From CAYMAZ01 sp964428185 (GTDB taxonomy: Bacteria > Bacteroidota > Bacteroidia > Bacteroidales > DTU049), in assembly GCA_964428185.1 (NCBI GenBank), contig CAYRXH010000006.1, forward strand, positions 1-61,945: 61,945 nt of DNA, written 5' to 3'. The notes beneath the pieces are model-generated. The model saw only the letters and a program-made list of their open reading frames with translations, made no database searches and was not told the DNA's origin. How positions within the stretch are numbered: position 1 is the stretch's first letter; the number at the start of each line of letters is the position of its first letter. Of the stretch, positions 1-9,369 are shown one piece after another. Both the position numbers and the translations under genes were made by a program.

Positions 1-187
1 ATTCAACAGAATCAGGATGGTCAAAATTAATTTTTGAGCGTTGCTCGGGAGCAAGGTGACCATTGTCCCTGTAGTAGGCATCCTGTGAAAGAATACTGAC
101 AGATGCATCAGGAAGAGACTGAAGTATTTTTTTAACAACTGTTGTTTTTCCTGAGCCACTGCCTCCTGCAATACCAATAAAGAGCAT
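1..187 (-). CDS. udk: uridine kinase (partial, 3' end outside window)
   Basis: Phosphorylates uridine and cytidine to their monophosphates in the cytoplasmic pyrimidine salvage pathway. The 62 visible N-terminal residues begin MLFIGIAGGSGSGKTT, a Walker A loop in the family's characteristic setting. They continue with SQDAYYRD and NFDHPDS, the nucleoside-binding motifs of the uridine kinase/phosphoribulokinase family. The ATG at 187 sits directly before the P-loop strand, which is the normal start for the family. A TAnnTTTG box lies 14 bases upstream, and a terminator separates it from the preceding operon, so it is probably transcribed independently. The C-terminal two thirds lie beyond the window edge. 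Confidence 0.9.
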   Translation of the reverse strand, partial: MLFIGIAGGSGSGKTTVVKKILQSLPDASVSILSQDAYYRDNGHLAPEQRSKINFDHPDSVE

Positions 188-201
188 ATTCTAGTTTTCT
201 T

Positions 202-209
202 CAAAATTA
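202..209 (-). promoter_or_regulatory. -7 promoter box for udk
   Basis: Minus-strand TAATTTTG matches the Bacteroidota -7 consensus TAnnTTTG and lies 14 bases before the udk ATG. It sits just after the T-tract of the upstream terminator. No good -33 TTTG is visible at the usual distance. Confidence 0.4.
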
Positions 210-210
210 C

Positions 211-249
211 AAAAAAAAAAGCAGCACTCTCATTAGATTGCTGCTTTTT
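211..249 (-). terminator. Rho-independent terminator
   Basis: GCAGCA (221-226) pairs with TGCTGC (239-244). The stem is flanked by an A-tract on one side and a T-tract on the other, extending it to about ten pairs. On the minus strand it follows the stop of the Omp28-like gene and ends in ten Ts. Confidence 0.75.
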
Positions 250-269
250 GAGAACAGAAAAACAAAATC

Positions 270-2096
270 CTATTCAATAATAAGTTTTCGTGTAAATATA
301 TGACCGGCAGATTCAATCCTGACAAGATACATCCCGGGAGGAAGATGTTCTATTCCCATATGTACTTCATTCCCGCTTACATCTTTTCCCATAACAAGCT
401 GACCCGTCAAAGTTATAACAGAAACTGACTTCATGTTGTCAGCATAGATACTTACAAACTCAGATGCAGGATTTGGTCGGACAACACATTCATTCTGGCC
501 ATATTCAGGAACACTGATAACATCAGCAATATGAACTTTTGCTGCCTGAACGATCTCTTTATTTGTCGGATATTGGATAAAAACAATAAATTCACAATTA
601 TCCTTAACCCATGACGGTTCAATTGTAAAATTTATGGTAGTGGAAAAGGTTGAGGAACCTGAAAAATCCACATTGATTCCTGCGGTGGAAGGATGAATTT
701 TTCGGAAAACGAAATCCAGATGATTCTGATTCTGCCAGTTTACCATAATTGATGATTCAGTAAGCACACCATACAGTTTAAATGGTCCGGGGTAATAATC
801 AGAAAACTGCTCAATATCAACACTTGCTGTAAATGTATTAGATCCTGTCTGCTCAACATTCATTGTCATAGAATGAAGGGAGGGCACAAGAATTCTTGAA
901 TCATAAACCGGTTTATATGATGGATACATGCTTTGTGTTGCACTTCCGCCAGATATCAAATTTCCTCCGTCAAAAGCCACAGTTGGAAAAGAAGTAATAT
1001 TATAATAACTCAATCTGTTCAGGCTTTCTGGAGTTTCATAGGCATCACCTTCATGATAAGCAATAATTGCCACATCACTTCCTTCATCATAAAGAGTTTC
1101 CAGCCCCATGGCAGCTCCTGGGCAATAGGGGCACCATGTTCCTGTTCCTTCTTCAATCAAAACCATGTTTCTGGTCACACCTCCTGTTATTGTTACAGTA
1201 GTGTCATTTGACTGCTGTGAATAACCGAGCTGATCATAGTATGCTTTCACAGTATAGGTATAATCTCTTGGGTAGGGTGCAAGATGAGTATAAGATGTAG
1301 TTGTTACTCCCGTGGCAAGTATTGAATTGTTAGCAACAATAACATAGGAATCAGGGGCCGGGCCTGAAGGTGCATCCCAGGTAAGGTCAATATCCCCTGC
1401 ATTGATTACTGCCTGCAAATTCATAGGACCTGAAATCGGGGGTTGTTCATACACCACTAATGTATCAATATAATAGGTGTTGTTGGTATGACCAAAAAAG
1501 TTGATTGCATCAAACTTGTGAAGAGTCCCTGCTCCCAGAGCCCCTGTGCTGAATACCCAACTGACTACTTCTGTCCCATTCAGATAAAAGGTGGCAAAAT
1601 CATCATCCACATCCACAATAATGTTTACATTGTTCCATGAGCCATTGGTATATGTGAATGAGGCTGATTCAGTGCCTCCGGCATCAACTGTCCCTGTCCC
1701 GTCAGCATTAAAAAACACCTGAAAAGCCCATATACTGTTTGATCCGTTGAAATTATTGAGCAGATTGAAATAGGCAGCTTTTCCAGTATCAGGGAAAATT
1801 TCAAAGGATACCTTGTATCTGCCGGTAGTCAGATCTCCCAGATGAAGAACAAGATCATTGTTGACAACAATTTTTGATGACAGAGACCCTTGTGAGACGA
1901 CTTCATCAGTTATCAAAGGATCCTCAGCTCCGCCGGGTGCATTTGACCATGTGGTCCATTCGGACAAAGTGGTTGTGAGAACCAGTTTATCACCTGAATT
2001 GTATGATTCAAAGTCATCTTCAAAAATCACTGTCTGTGACATTGCCGAAATCATACAAAGAGCAATGAGCAGTGAGAAAAATAATCGTTTTTTCAT
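270..2096 (-). CDS. secreted Omp28-type thioredoxin-fold protein with T9SS sorting domain
   Basis: A 608-residue secreted protein. Residues 1-20 are a signal peptide. Residues about 25-215 look like a LamG/concanavalin-type beta-sandwich, and about 222-303 like a fibronectin type III domain. Residues about 308-520 are an Omp28-related region with a thioredoxin-like CPYC motif at 322-325. The last 75 residues form a T9SS type A sorting domain (NPASEFVSIY, then GMYLVRIES). By family knowledge it is exported across the outer membrane and its tail is removed on attachment. The redox role is inferred from the CxxC only. It is the last gene of a tight minus-strand run, 8 bases after the O-antigen ligase-like gene, and is followed by a terminator. 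Confidence 0.82.
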   Translation of the reverse strand: MKKRLFFSLLIALCMISAMSQTVIFEDDFESYNSGDKLVLTTTLSEWTTWSNAPGGAEDPLITDEVVSQGSLSSKIVVNNDLVLHLGDLTTGRYKVSFEIFPDTGKAAYFNLLNNFNGSNSIWAFQVFFNADGTGTVDAGGTESASFTYTNGSWNNVNIIVDVDDDFATFYLNGTEVVSWVFSTGALGAGTLHKFDAINFFGHTNNTYYIDTLVVYEQPPISGPMNLQAVINAGDIDLTWDAPSGPAPDSYVIVANNSILATGVTTTSYTHLAPYPRDYTYTVKAYYDQLGYSQQSNDTTVTITGGVTRNMVLIEEGTGTWCPYCPGAAMGLETLYDEGSDVAIIAYHEGDAYETPESLNRLSYYNITSFPTVAFDGGNLISGGSATQSMYPSYKPVYDSRILVPSLHSMTMNVEQTGSNTFTASVDIEQFSDYYPGPFKLYGVLTESSIMVNWQNQNHLDFVFRKIHPSTAGINVDFSGSSTFSTTINFTIEPSWVKDNCEFIVFIQYPTNKEIVQAAKVHIADVISVPEYGQNECVVRPNPASEFVSIYADNMKSVSVITLTGQLVMGKDVSGNEVHMGIEHLPPGMYLVRIESAGHIFTRKLIIE

Positions 2097-2104
2097 GGTA
2101 TTTC

Positions 2105-3745
2105 TTATTTGGATAGATTATTCAGACTGTCATTCTGATCATCCGGTTGCACAAGGGATTTAATTTCCTTCAATTTTCTCTGGTTTTCGGGATAATACAA
2201 AAAAAAGCAATAGAAAAAAGCAAAAAGACTTGCTCCTATCTGAGTTTCAATTGTATCTTCTGTTATCATAGAGAGTAAAAGTACAATAAAAATTGTTGTG
2301 AAATAAAAACTTTTGAATTTTTTCTTTAGCAGAGCGGGTACAATAAGAGCAAGGAGAAAGAGAAGTATCCCTGGAATCCCGAATGCAACTCCAAAACTCA
2401 GATACTGGTTGTGAGACCGGACTCTCCATCGTTTCTCAAGGGGCGAATTCATCATTTCATATTGCTCCTGAAAAGCTGTATTGACATCACCTGTTCCAAC
2501 ACCAGAAAAGGGAAATCGTTGAATAATGGCAGTTGCTGCCTTCCAGAACTCTAACCTCAGAAACAACGAGTTGTCATTGGGATTCCCGCTTCTTTTATAA
2601 TTATAATATCCGTTAAAGAACTCATAGAGTCTGAGTGAAAAAGGACTTCTTCCCACAAGCTGAACATTCGTAATCCCTTTTTCAATTTCACTGATATCAC
2701 CCTGAGTAAGTTTACTGATTCCAGCCGAATCTTTTGTTAAACCAGCAGACGTTAAATATCTCATCAACACTTCTCTCATAGGAAACCCATTTTGAGCAGA
2801 AAAGTCATATGAGACTGAACTGATCAGATTCCACTGCTTCCTCATCTCCTCTTCACAATAGTACATCATCACCGGAATTCCATTCTCATATAGCTCATAA
2901 TCAGGATCATGAGAGTACTTATTCCCGCTCATTGTTGTTTCTGCATAATTACAATGAATATGAACTTCTTCAGGGAACAATTGATTATGAAAGCTTAGGG
3001 CAAGATAAAACGGGACAAGGAGTGCCATTGCAACCAATACACCAATAATCAATTTGTTGCGAATATGTTTCACGCTGAATACTGCATAAATCAACCCAAA
3101 GAACAAGCCTGCTGCAAGGAGAATGATTCCGTTAAAAGAAGCGATAACAACAACTGTAAATACAATCAGTAGTAAACCAGTAACAAACTTTAGCAGAGGG
3201 ACAAAAGACATGCGGTTTTCGGAAGAAAAAAAGTCATAGATCATAAAAACTGAGACCAGACTTAAAATCAATGAAAACCTGATATGACTCATAAATGGAG
3301 TAATGTTTCTGAGTGTTGAATTGTCTGCCGTAAAATAAATCCACATTGAAATGAGGGCAGAAACACAAGCAAAGAGATACATAGAATGAAGAATTGCCTT
3401 GACCTTAATCCTGCTTATTCGTGGTTCAGTTGCAACAATAAGTGGAATGACAAGAAAAGGAATTTTAGTTTTGATATCCTTAAAAGCATAAGCAAAATCA
3501 GAAGTATATAAAAGACCAACAAGATGCAGGAAGTATATAATCAGAAAAATTAGGATTGCTTTATCCTTCCACAAACCTTTGAGTTTGAGATGAAGATTTT
3601 TATCAGCAAGCCAATGTATTGCCAACAGGCCAACAGATATGCTGAGTATTGCTTTTGAAAAAAACAAACCGGCAAGAAAGACAGTCAACAGAAATGTGTT
3701 CCGGGTGGTCCGTTCAAAAAAGAACTCTTTGGGCCAGGGCAGCAT
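2105..3745 (-). CDS. O-antigen ligase/polymerase-like membrane protein
   Basis: A 546-residue polytopic membrane protein with about ten to twelve hydrophobic segments. A large hydrophilic loop (about residues 255-420) lies before the last helices. After it come GVGTGDVNTAF and RSHNQYLSFGVAFG, resembling the HN...G signature of the Wzy/WaaL O-antigen ligase superfamily. Members transfer or polymerise undecaprenyl-linked glycans on the periplasmic side of the inner membrane. The exact substrate cannot be told. It starts 10 bases after the S41 protease gene and ends 8 bases before the Omp28-like gene, so the three are likely cotranscribed. No glycosyltransferase cluster surrounds it, so it may act on glycans made elsewhere. 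Confidence 0.75.
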   Translation of the reverse strand: MLPWPKEFFFERTTRNTFLLTVFLAGLFFSKAILSISVGLLAIHWLADKNLHLKLKGLWKDKAILIFLIIYFLHLVGLLYTSDFAYAFKDIKTKIPFLVIPLIVATEPRISRIKVKAILHSMYLFACVSALISMWIYFTADNSTLRNITPFMSHIRFSLILSLVSVFMIYDFFSSENRMSFVPLLKFVTGLLLIVFTVVVIASFNGIILLAAGLFFGLIYAVFSVKHIRNKLIIGVLVAMALLVPFYLALSFHNQLFPEEVHIHCNYAETTMSGNKYSHDPDYELYENGIPVMMYYCEEEMRKQWNLISSVSYDFSAQNGFPMREVLMRYLTSAGLTKDSAGISKLTQGDISEIEKGITNVQLVGRSPFSLRLYEFFNGYYNYKRSGNPNDNSLFLRLEFWKAATAIIQRFPFSGVGTGDVNTAFQEQYEMMNSPLEKRWRVRSHNQYLSFGVAFGIPGILLFLLALIVPALLKKKFKSFYFTTIFIVLLLSMITEDTIETQIGASLFAFFYCFFLYYPENQRKLKEIKSLVQPDDQNDSLNNLSK

Positions 3746-3755
3746 AAACTAGCAG

Positions 3756-5417
3756 CTATTTACCTGTTAATATTGATTTATATCTGGATGAATCCCTTAA
3801 CAGAGACAAGGCTTCATTGAGTTCATTATCAAATTTGAGGGAATATTCTATTCTGCCCCTTTGAAAATAATAACGGGAAATAATTTCGCTGCCAAGAAAT
3901 TCAATAATTTCATCTTTAAAAGTAATGAGATCTTCCTGCTTGTTATGAGTAAGAATATTCATCAGGCTTTCAAATTCAGTCTGAATTTTGTCAAAATATT
4001 TTTCCTTCATAGTAATTTCCTTGAGTTCTCTCAATTTTTTTTCACTTTCGGTTTCATAATCATATTCTTTATCTTTCAGAAATTCAATGAATTCATTGTA
4101 CAATTGGTCAGTGACAATAAATTCGGAGGCAGGTGAAATTGAAGGATGTTTTTGAGCATACTGAGTAGCAAAGTCAAACATTAGATGTTTTGTAACTAGA
4201 CTTATTGTAATTTGGGCAACATTTTCAGTTTCAACAGTAATATCCGGGATAATACCACCTGCATCATACACCGGACGTTTGTTATTTGTATAAAACAATT
4301 GCTTGTCATTTTCACCGCTCACCTTCGCTTTGCCGGTTGAGTCCTTGTGTGAATAATCCACAGATTGAATACAGCGTCCACTGGGAATGTAATATTTTGC
4401 GATTGTCACTTTCAGTCTTGTATTATAGCTAAGCTGTACAACATTCTGCACCAGTCCCTTTCCATAAGATTGCTGCCCGATTATAACACCTCTGTCAAGG
4501 TCTTGAATGGCACCGGCAACAATTTCGCTAGCTGAAGCACTCATTTCATCAATAAGTATCACAATTGTAATATTTTCATCATAAGGTTGTGACTGAGTTT
4601 TATATTCCTTATTGCTGTCTTTTAGTTTTCCTTTTGTCGTAACAACAGTGGTGTTTTTTGGGACAAACAAACCAACAATATTTACTGCTTCTCCAAGCAA
4701 ACCACCACCATTTCCACGTAAATCAAGGATGAGAGAATTGACTTGTCCGGTGGATTTCATCTCAACCAGTGCTTCTTTCACTTCCCGGGAAGCTCCAAAT
4801 GCGAAATTTGTCAGTTTTACATATGCAATCCCATCATTGAGCAATTTATAGAAAGGCACATTGTCAATTTTTATATCTTCACGAATAATTTCAAAGGTGT
4901 ATTTTTTATTTTCAATAGGCCTCTCCACCACAACTGTCACTTTGGATCCTGGAAATCCCTTTAGTATTGAACTCACATCACTCACAGATTTTCCTAAAGC
5001 AGATTCTCCGTTCACTTCAATTATTATATCTCCTGCCTTAATTCCTGCTTTATAAGCTGGGAAATTCTGATATGGTTCACTAATCACCACATGTCCATCC
5101 CGCTGCTGAATAAGTGCTCCGATTCCACCATACTGTCCTGTAGTCATCAACCGAAGATCCTCAATGTCTGATTCAGGGATAAAATTAGTATATGGGTCAA
5201 GGGACTCAAGCATCTTGTCAATGGCAGTTTTAATAAGTTGTCCGGGATTGATTTCATCAACATAATTATAATTCAATTCCTTAAAGAGATTCACAAAAAT
5301 TTCAAGATTCTTGCTGATTTCAAAATCATTATTCCTATTTGTGGCAGCTGAAAAAGATACAACCACTACGAGAATGACAATAATTGAGCGAAAAAAATGG
5401 TTCAGTGTGATTTTCAT
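3756..5417 (-). CDS. S41 family C-terminal processing peptidase
   Basis: A tail-specific serine protease of the CtpA/Prc type, 553 residues, acting in the periplasm. Residues 1-25 are a signal peptide or anchor. A PDZ domain spans about 90-170 (YGGIGALI, AGIKAGDIIIEVNG). The protease core follows, with LRGNGGGLL at 233-241, the nucleophile region SASASE (Ser295) and the general base in QSYGKG (Lys320). The 25-residue Ser-Lys spacing is that of known members. A long charged C-terminal extension (about 410-553) has alpha-helical character. It sits 14 bases after yidD and 10 before the O-antigen ligase-like gene. The substrate is unknown. Confidence 0.93.
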   Translation of the reverse strand: MKITLNHFFRSIIVILVVVVSFSAATNRNNDFEISKNLEIFVNLFKELNYNYVDEINPGQLIKTAIDKMLESLDPYTNFIPESDIEDLRLMTTGQYGGIGALIQQRDGHVVISEPYQNFPAYKAGIKAGDIIIEVNGESALGKSVSDVSSILKGFPGSKVTVVVERPIENKKYTFEIIREDIKIDNVPFYKLLNDGIAYVKLTNFAFGASREVKEALVEMKSTGQVNSLILDLRGNGGGLLGEAVNIVGLFVPKNTTVVTTKGKLKDSNKEYKTQSQPYDENITIVILIDEMSASASEIVAGAIQDLDRGVIIGQQSYGKGLVQNVVQLSYNTRLKVTIAKYYIPSGRCIQSVDYSHKDSTGKAKVSGENDKQLFYTNNKRPVYDAGGIIPDITVETENVAQITISLVTKHLMFDFATQYAQKHPSISPASEFIVTDQLYNEFIEFLKDKEYDYETESEKKLRELKEITMKEKYFDKIQTEFESLMNILTHNKQEDLITFKDEIIEFLGSEIISRYYFQRGRIEYSLKFDNELNEALSLLRDSSRYKSILTGK

Positions 5418-5431
5418 AATAAAAAATTGAA

Positions 5432-5644
5432 TTAAGGTACGGGGTCATATCCGCTTCCACCCCATGGATTACAGCGAATAACACGTTTAATTGTTAACCA
5501 CAAGCCCTTGAGAGCTCCATGTTTTTTTAATGCTTCAACTCCATATTGCGAGCAAGTGGGAAAAAATCTGCACGATGATGGCAAAATCAGTGATAAAGTA
5601 TTCTGGTAAATACGAATAAGAAGAATAAAAAATTTTGCAATCAT
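5432..5644 (-). CDS. yidD: membrane protein insertion efficiency factor YidD
   Basis: A 70-residue protein with the whole family signature: an N-terminal amphipathic/hydrophobic segment, then PSSCRFFPTCSQYGVEAL with the conserved cysteines, then RCNPWGGSGYDPVP at the C-terminus. YidD helps YidC-dependent insertion of inner-membrane proteins. In many bacteria it neighbours rnpA and yidC. Here it instead heads an operon with the S41 protease, which starts 14 bases downstream. A TATTTTTG promoter box lies 22 bases upstream. Confidence 0.95.
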   Translation of the reverse strand: MIAKFFILLIRIYQNTLSLILPSSCRFFPTCSQYGVEALKKHGALKGLWLTIKRVIRCNPWGGSGYDPVP

Positions 5645-5666
5645 TGTATAAAAGAAACTAACGAAG

Positions 5667-5674
5667 CAAAAATA
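5667..5674 (-). promoter_or_regulatory. -7 promoter box for the yidD operon
   Basis: Minus-strand TATTTTTG (consensus TAnnTTTG) lies 22 bases before the yidD ATG. No convincing -33 element. Confidence 0.4.
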
Positions 5675-5702
5675 CTAATATTTTGCGGCAGATACATTTG
5701 TA

Positions 5703-5728
5703 TAAAAAAAAGGGGGAACTATCAGTTC
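5703..5728 (-). terminator. weak terminator after S46 peptidase
   Basis: On the minus strand GAACT-GAT-AGTTC is followed by CCCC and a run of eight Ts. The stem has only five pairs and overlaps the stop codon, so the call is tentative. Confidence 0.35.
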
Positions 5729-7896
5729 TTTTCTTTAACAATTGTCATTTCGTCAATGAGATGTCCGGCTCCGGCAAATTTATCAATTATAAAGAGCACA
5801 TAACGAATATCAACATTGATGGCACGTTGGAGTTCAGATTCATATGTAATATCCATACTCATTGCCTCCCAGTTTGCATCAAAGGTAATTCCAATCAGCT
5901 CGCCCTTTCCGTTCAGCACAGGGCTTCCGCTGTTTCCGCCGGTAACATCAAGATTTGCGAGAAAGCAAACAGGTAATTTCCCATTTTTGTCAGCATATTG
6001 ACCAAAATCTCCTGCTGCATATAATTCCTTCAGCTTATCAGGGACGATAAATTCATCACTCTCAGGATTTTCTTTGGCAATAACACCATCAAAATAAGTT
6101 ATAAAATCATATTGAACTGCATCAGCTGCCTGATATCCCATAATTTGACCATAGGTCAGTCTCATGGTAGAATTTGCATCAGGATAAAATTTCCTTTCAG
6201 GATGCATCTCCATCATTCCTTTGAGATAAAGGCGCATCCCTTTATTCATCTGGTAATTCAGTGACCTGATATCATCCTGAATTTTTTTCATCATATCATC
6301 TACAGAAAGGGCAATCAACAACATGGGATCATTTTCAATGACTTTAAGTGTCGGTTTTTTTAGAAAATTAACACACTTTGCAGAATCTGTAAAAATTGAT
6401 GTGGTGAATACCATATCAGCATACACTCTGAAATTCTGGTTATACTTCTTGTCAATGTCAGAAAAGGGAGCTGGGTGATATTCGGGTCTAACATCATTAT
6501 AATACATCTCAATCATTGATTCAAATAATCTCCTTTCAGTGGGCTTCACAAAACCGGAAAAGAAAACTTCAGCCTGTGGTAAAAGTTTTCCTTTCAATTC
6601 TTCGATTTTAGAGATATTTGGTTCAAGTTTTTGAAGTTCATTATAGATATCTCTGAATTTAATGGCAAAGGGAATCACATCAGTACCCCTGAGCAAGGAC
6701 TCCCTTAAATAGGTATTAACATAAAGTTTATCGGGAAGTTTACTGTAAGACATCATCACAAGGGGAATAGCATTTTCGTAATAGTCAGTTTTTAATTGAT
6801 CCGGATTATTCACCCATGTTTCAAAATCATCCTCTTCTGTCTTCTTCCTGTCAATAACATCAAGTCTCTGGATTCCTTTGTTCTGTCCGATAAAATACTT
6901 ATAATAATTGGCAGTAGAAGCATATTTATCGGCATATTTCAATCTGACACGATCATTTCCTTTCATGTCATTTGACATAATTTTCAGCTTTTTTTCCCTG
7001 ATTTTAATAATTGCAGGATTGACGATTTCATAAGATGACCTGACGCCATAGGATGTAAGGTTTCGGGTTGTCCTACCCGGATAACCAATTATCATCGCAA
7101 AATCATTTTCTTGATAACTGTCAAGCGAGATGGAAAGCCATTTTTTCGGTATAAAAGGGACATTTGCCTTGTTGTATTCTGACGGTTTATTGTCCGGTGA
7201 AGCATAGATTCTAAATAATGCAAAATCACCTGTATGACGTGGCCACATCCAGTTGTCTGTGTCACCTCCAAAGTTTCCAATGGCAGATGGAGGCGCGCCT
7301 ACAAGACGGATATCGCTATACACTTCATAAACAAAAAGATAATACTCATTCCCGTAAAATAATTCTTTCACCTCAGCCTGATACTCAGTACCCTTAACAG
7401 CAGCTGCTGTTATATTTTCTATGCTATTTTGAACAGCTTCACTACGTTCAATTTCTGACATTTCAAAGTGGACATTACTGAGTACCTGTTCGGTAACATC
7501 CTCAATTCGAACAAGAAACTTTACGAAAAGGCCTTTTGCAGGAAGCTCTTCATTCATCGACATAGCCCAAAATCCATTGGTGATATAATCATTCTCAATG
7601 GTGCTGTTCTGAACGATTGCTGAGAAGCCGCAGTGGTGATTTGTGAGCAAAAGACCCTGCTGCGAAATGACTCCGGCTGAACAACCCCCCCCAAATGATA
7701 CAATCGCATCCTTGAGTGAAGAGTTGTTTACACTATAAATTTCCTCTGCTGTAAGCTTCAATCCTAGCTTCTCCATATCATCCTGATTCAACTTATGGAT
7801 CAGATTCAACAACCACATTCCCTCGTCAGCCTTCAGACTACAGGTAAAGAAAATCATGAATACGAATAATACTCCTTTAAAAAATCCCTTTTTCAT
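5722..7896 (-). CDS. S46 family dipeptidyl-peptidase (DPP7-like)
   Basis: A 724-residue periplasmic serine peptidase that removes dipeptides from the N-termini of oligopeptides. It has a signal peptide (1-23). The chymotrypsin-fold triad can be placed: TNHHCG (His88), HTGDF (Asp224) and GGNSGSP (Ser656). The position 18 residues after the serine decides P1 specificity in this family: Arg in DPP11 (acidic P1), Gly in DPP7 (hydrophobic P1). Here it is Ala674, so DPP7-like specificity is inferred. It has no T9SS domain, consistent with a periplasmic location. It is monocistronic, with a long AT-rich region upstream. Together with the M1 and C25 enzymes in this window it fits extracellular protein use. 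Confidence 0.93.
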   Translation of the reverse strand: MKKGFFKGVLFVFMIFFTCSLKADEGMWLLNLIHKLNQDDMEKLGLKLTAEEIYSVNNSSLKDAIVSFGGGCSAGVISQQGLLLTNHHCGFSAIVQNSTIENDYITNGFWAMSMNEELPAKGLFVKFLVRIEDVTEQVLSNVHFEMSEIERSEAVQNSIENITAAAVKGTEYQAEVKELFYGNEYYLFVYEVYSDIRLVGAPPSAIGNFGGDTDNWMWPRHTGDFALFRIYASPDNKPSEYNKANVPFIPKKWLSISLDSYQENDFAMIIGYPGRTTRNLTSYGVRSSYEIVNPAIIKIREKKLKIMSNDMKGNDRVRLKYADKYASTANYYKYFIGQNKGIQRLDVIDRKKTEEDDFETWVNNPDQLKTDYYENAIPLVMMSYSKLPDKLYVNTYLRESLLRGTDVIPFAIKFRDIYNELQKLEPNISKIEELKGKLLPQAEVFFSGFVKPTERRLFESMIEMYYNDVRPEYHPAPFSDIDKKYNQNFRVYADMVFTTSIFTDSAKCVNFLKKPTLKVIENDPMLLIALSVDDMMKKIQDDIRSLNYQMNKGMRLYLKGMMEMHPERKFYPDANSTMRLTYGQIMGYQAADAVQYDFITYFDGVIAKENPESDEFIVPDKLKELYAAGDFGQYADKNGKLPVCFLANLDVTGGNSGSPVLNGKGELIGITFDANWEAMSMDITYESELQRAINVDIRYVLFIIDKFAGAGHLIDEMTIVKEKN

Positions 7897-8267
7897 TTAT
7901 TTTCCCTCAACTTAAATTAGATGATTACTCCAATTTGCAAATTAACAGTATTTTATATTGTTTTTCAACTTTTTTTTTGGTTTTTAGCCTGATTGTGAAC
8001 GTTTTCAAATAAACAACAAGAAAACTAGGGTTAAATTCAAAACTATACACATACTGATTCTGTATATTTCATTCAAGTTACTGTAAATCATTACGTTTCA
8101 CAAAATAAAACCCGTATTTTTCCATTTTTTTGACGATATAATGTTTTTTATTTGATCATAAAGTCTTTTTTTTTATTTATTGTCAGAGCTAAATTCTTCA
8201 TACGTGTTTAAGATCATTTCGTTTCCTGTTTGCCAAAAAAAAATTAAGTTTGTAAAAATTATTTCCA
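7897..8267. other. 371-base AT-rich divergent intergenic region
   Basis: Lies between the divergent S46 peptidase and AI-2E permease genes. It is very rich in T runs and contains a short palindrome, AATTTGCAAATT, near 7933-7944. I see no reading frame, RNA gene or repeat in it. It probably holds the two promoters; only the plus-strand -7 box at 8245 is recognisable. Confidence 0.5.
8245..8252 (+). promoter_or_regulatory. -7 promoter box for the AI-2E permease gene
   Basis: TAAGTTTG fits TAnnTTTG and ends 15 bases before the ATG, which would give a very short leader. No -33 TTTG at proper spacing. Confidence 0.3.
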
Positions 8268-9368
8268 ATGAATTCCAAAACAAAAAACTGGATTGTAGGC
8301 AGTGTCATCTTTTTAGTTGCTGCTCTTTTTATTTGGAACTTTTATGATATCATCATATACATCATTGTTGCAGGATTTCTTTCTTTGCTTGGAACCCCCA
8401 TTGTCAGATTTTTTGATAAAATCCGGATCCGGAAACTGAGATTTCCGAGATTTCTGAGTGCTCTGATTGCATTATTGTTGGTTTTATCAATGATCTTTGG
8501 GCTAATTGCTGTTTTTATTCCCATCGGATTGTATCAGGCAAGGATTTTTTCTGAAATTGACATTTTTTCAGTGCTTGAAAACTTCAGAGAGCCAATTAAT
8601 AATTTTGAAGACTTCCTGATAGAGAAGCAGATAATTAACGGACAAGAGCCTTTAGAAGTGATCATCAGCAACCAGTTTCTGAATATGATCAACATTGCTG
8701 ATTTTGAGAATATTCTCATGTCTTTGCTTAATATTACCGGACAACTTGCAATTGCCATAGTAGCAATTTGTCTTTCAACCTTTTTCTTCCTAAAAGACGA
8801 TCGACTTCTCTATACTCTTATCATCAAACTCACCCCAACTGATTTGCAGCAGCGAATGGGTATGGTTTTATCTTCAGCAAAAAGACTTGTTGTAAAATAC
8901 TTCTGGGGACTCATTCTGGATGCACTCATTGTTGCTGTCATCATAAGCACCGGCATGTATCTACTGGGGGTTAAAAATGCGCTTATGATGGGTATAGTAG
9001 CTGGAGTTCTGAATGTCATTCCCTATATCGGGCCCATCCTCAGTGCTGTTATTGGAACATTCATCGGGCTAACAAACGAACTCTATCATGATCCAAGTTC
9101 TGTAAACATCATTCTGATTATCCAAATGATCGTTCTTTATATGATTGTCAATTTTTCAGACGGATTTATTCTTCAGCCACTGATTTTTGGTAAAATTGTA
9201 AAGGCGCATCCTTTGGAAATATTCTTTGTTGTGATGATTGCTGCTCAGATTGCCGGAATACTCGGAATGATTGTGGCAATTCCCGTTTACTCACTGCTGA
9301 GAATTATTGCTCATCAGTTTTTGAGCGGATGGGGAGTTATTGGTCGCCTAACCAGTGATGTTGAATGA
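8268..9368 (+). CDS. AI-2E family transporter (PerM-like permease)
   Basis: A 366-residue inner-membrane protein with about seven or eight hydrophobic segments. The family pattern is clear: two N-terminal helices, a soluble loop (about residues 95-150), then GVLNVIPYIGPILSAVIG and a C-terminal LGMIVAIPVYSLLRI. The family was named for autoinducer-2 export, but other members are Na+/H+ antiporters or of unknown function, so the substrate should not be assumed. Its stop lies one base before the ATG chosen for the radical SAM gene, implying cotranslation. Confidence 0.88.
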   Translation: MNSKTKNWIVGSVIFLVAALFIWNFYDIIIYIIVAGFLSLLGTPIVRFFDKIRIRKLRFPRFLSALIALLLVLSMIFGLIAVFIPIGLYQARIFSEIDIFSVLENFREPINNFEDFLIEKQIINGQEPLEVIISNQFLNMINIADFENILMSLLNITGQLAIAIVAICLSTFFFLKDDRLLYTLIIKLTPTDLQQRMGMVLSSAKRLVVKYFWGLILDALIVAVIISTGMYLLGVKNALMMGIVAGVLNVIPYIGPILSAVIGTFIGLTNELYHDPSSVNIILIIQMIVLYMIVNFSDGFILQPLIFGKIVKAHPLEIFFVVMIAAQIAGILGMIVAIPVYSLLRIIAHQFLSGWGVIGRLTSDVE

Positions 9369-9369
9369 T

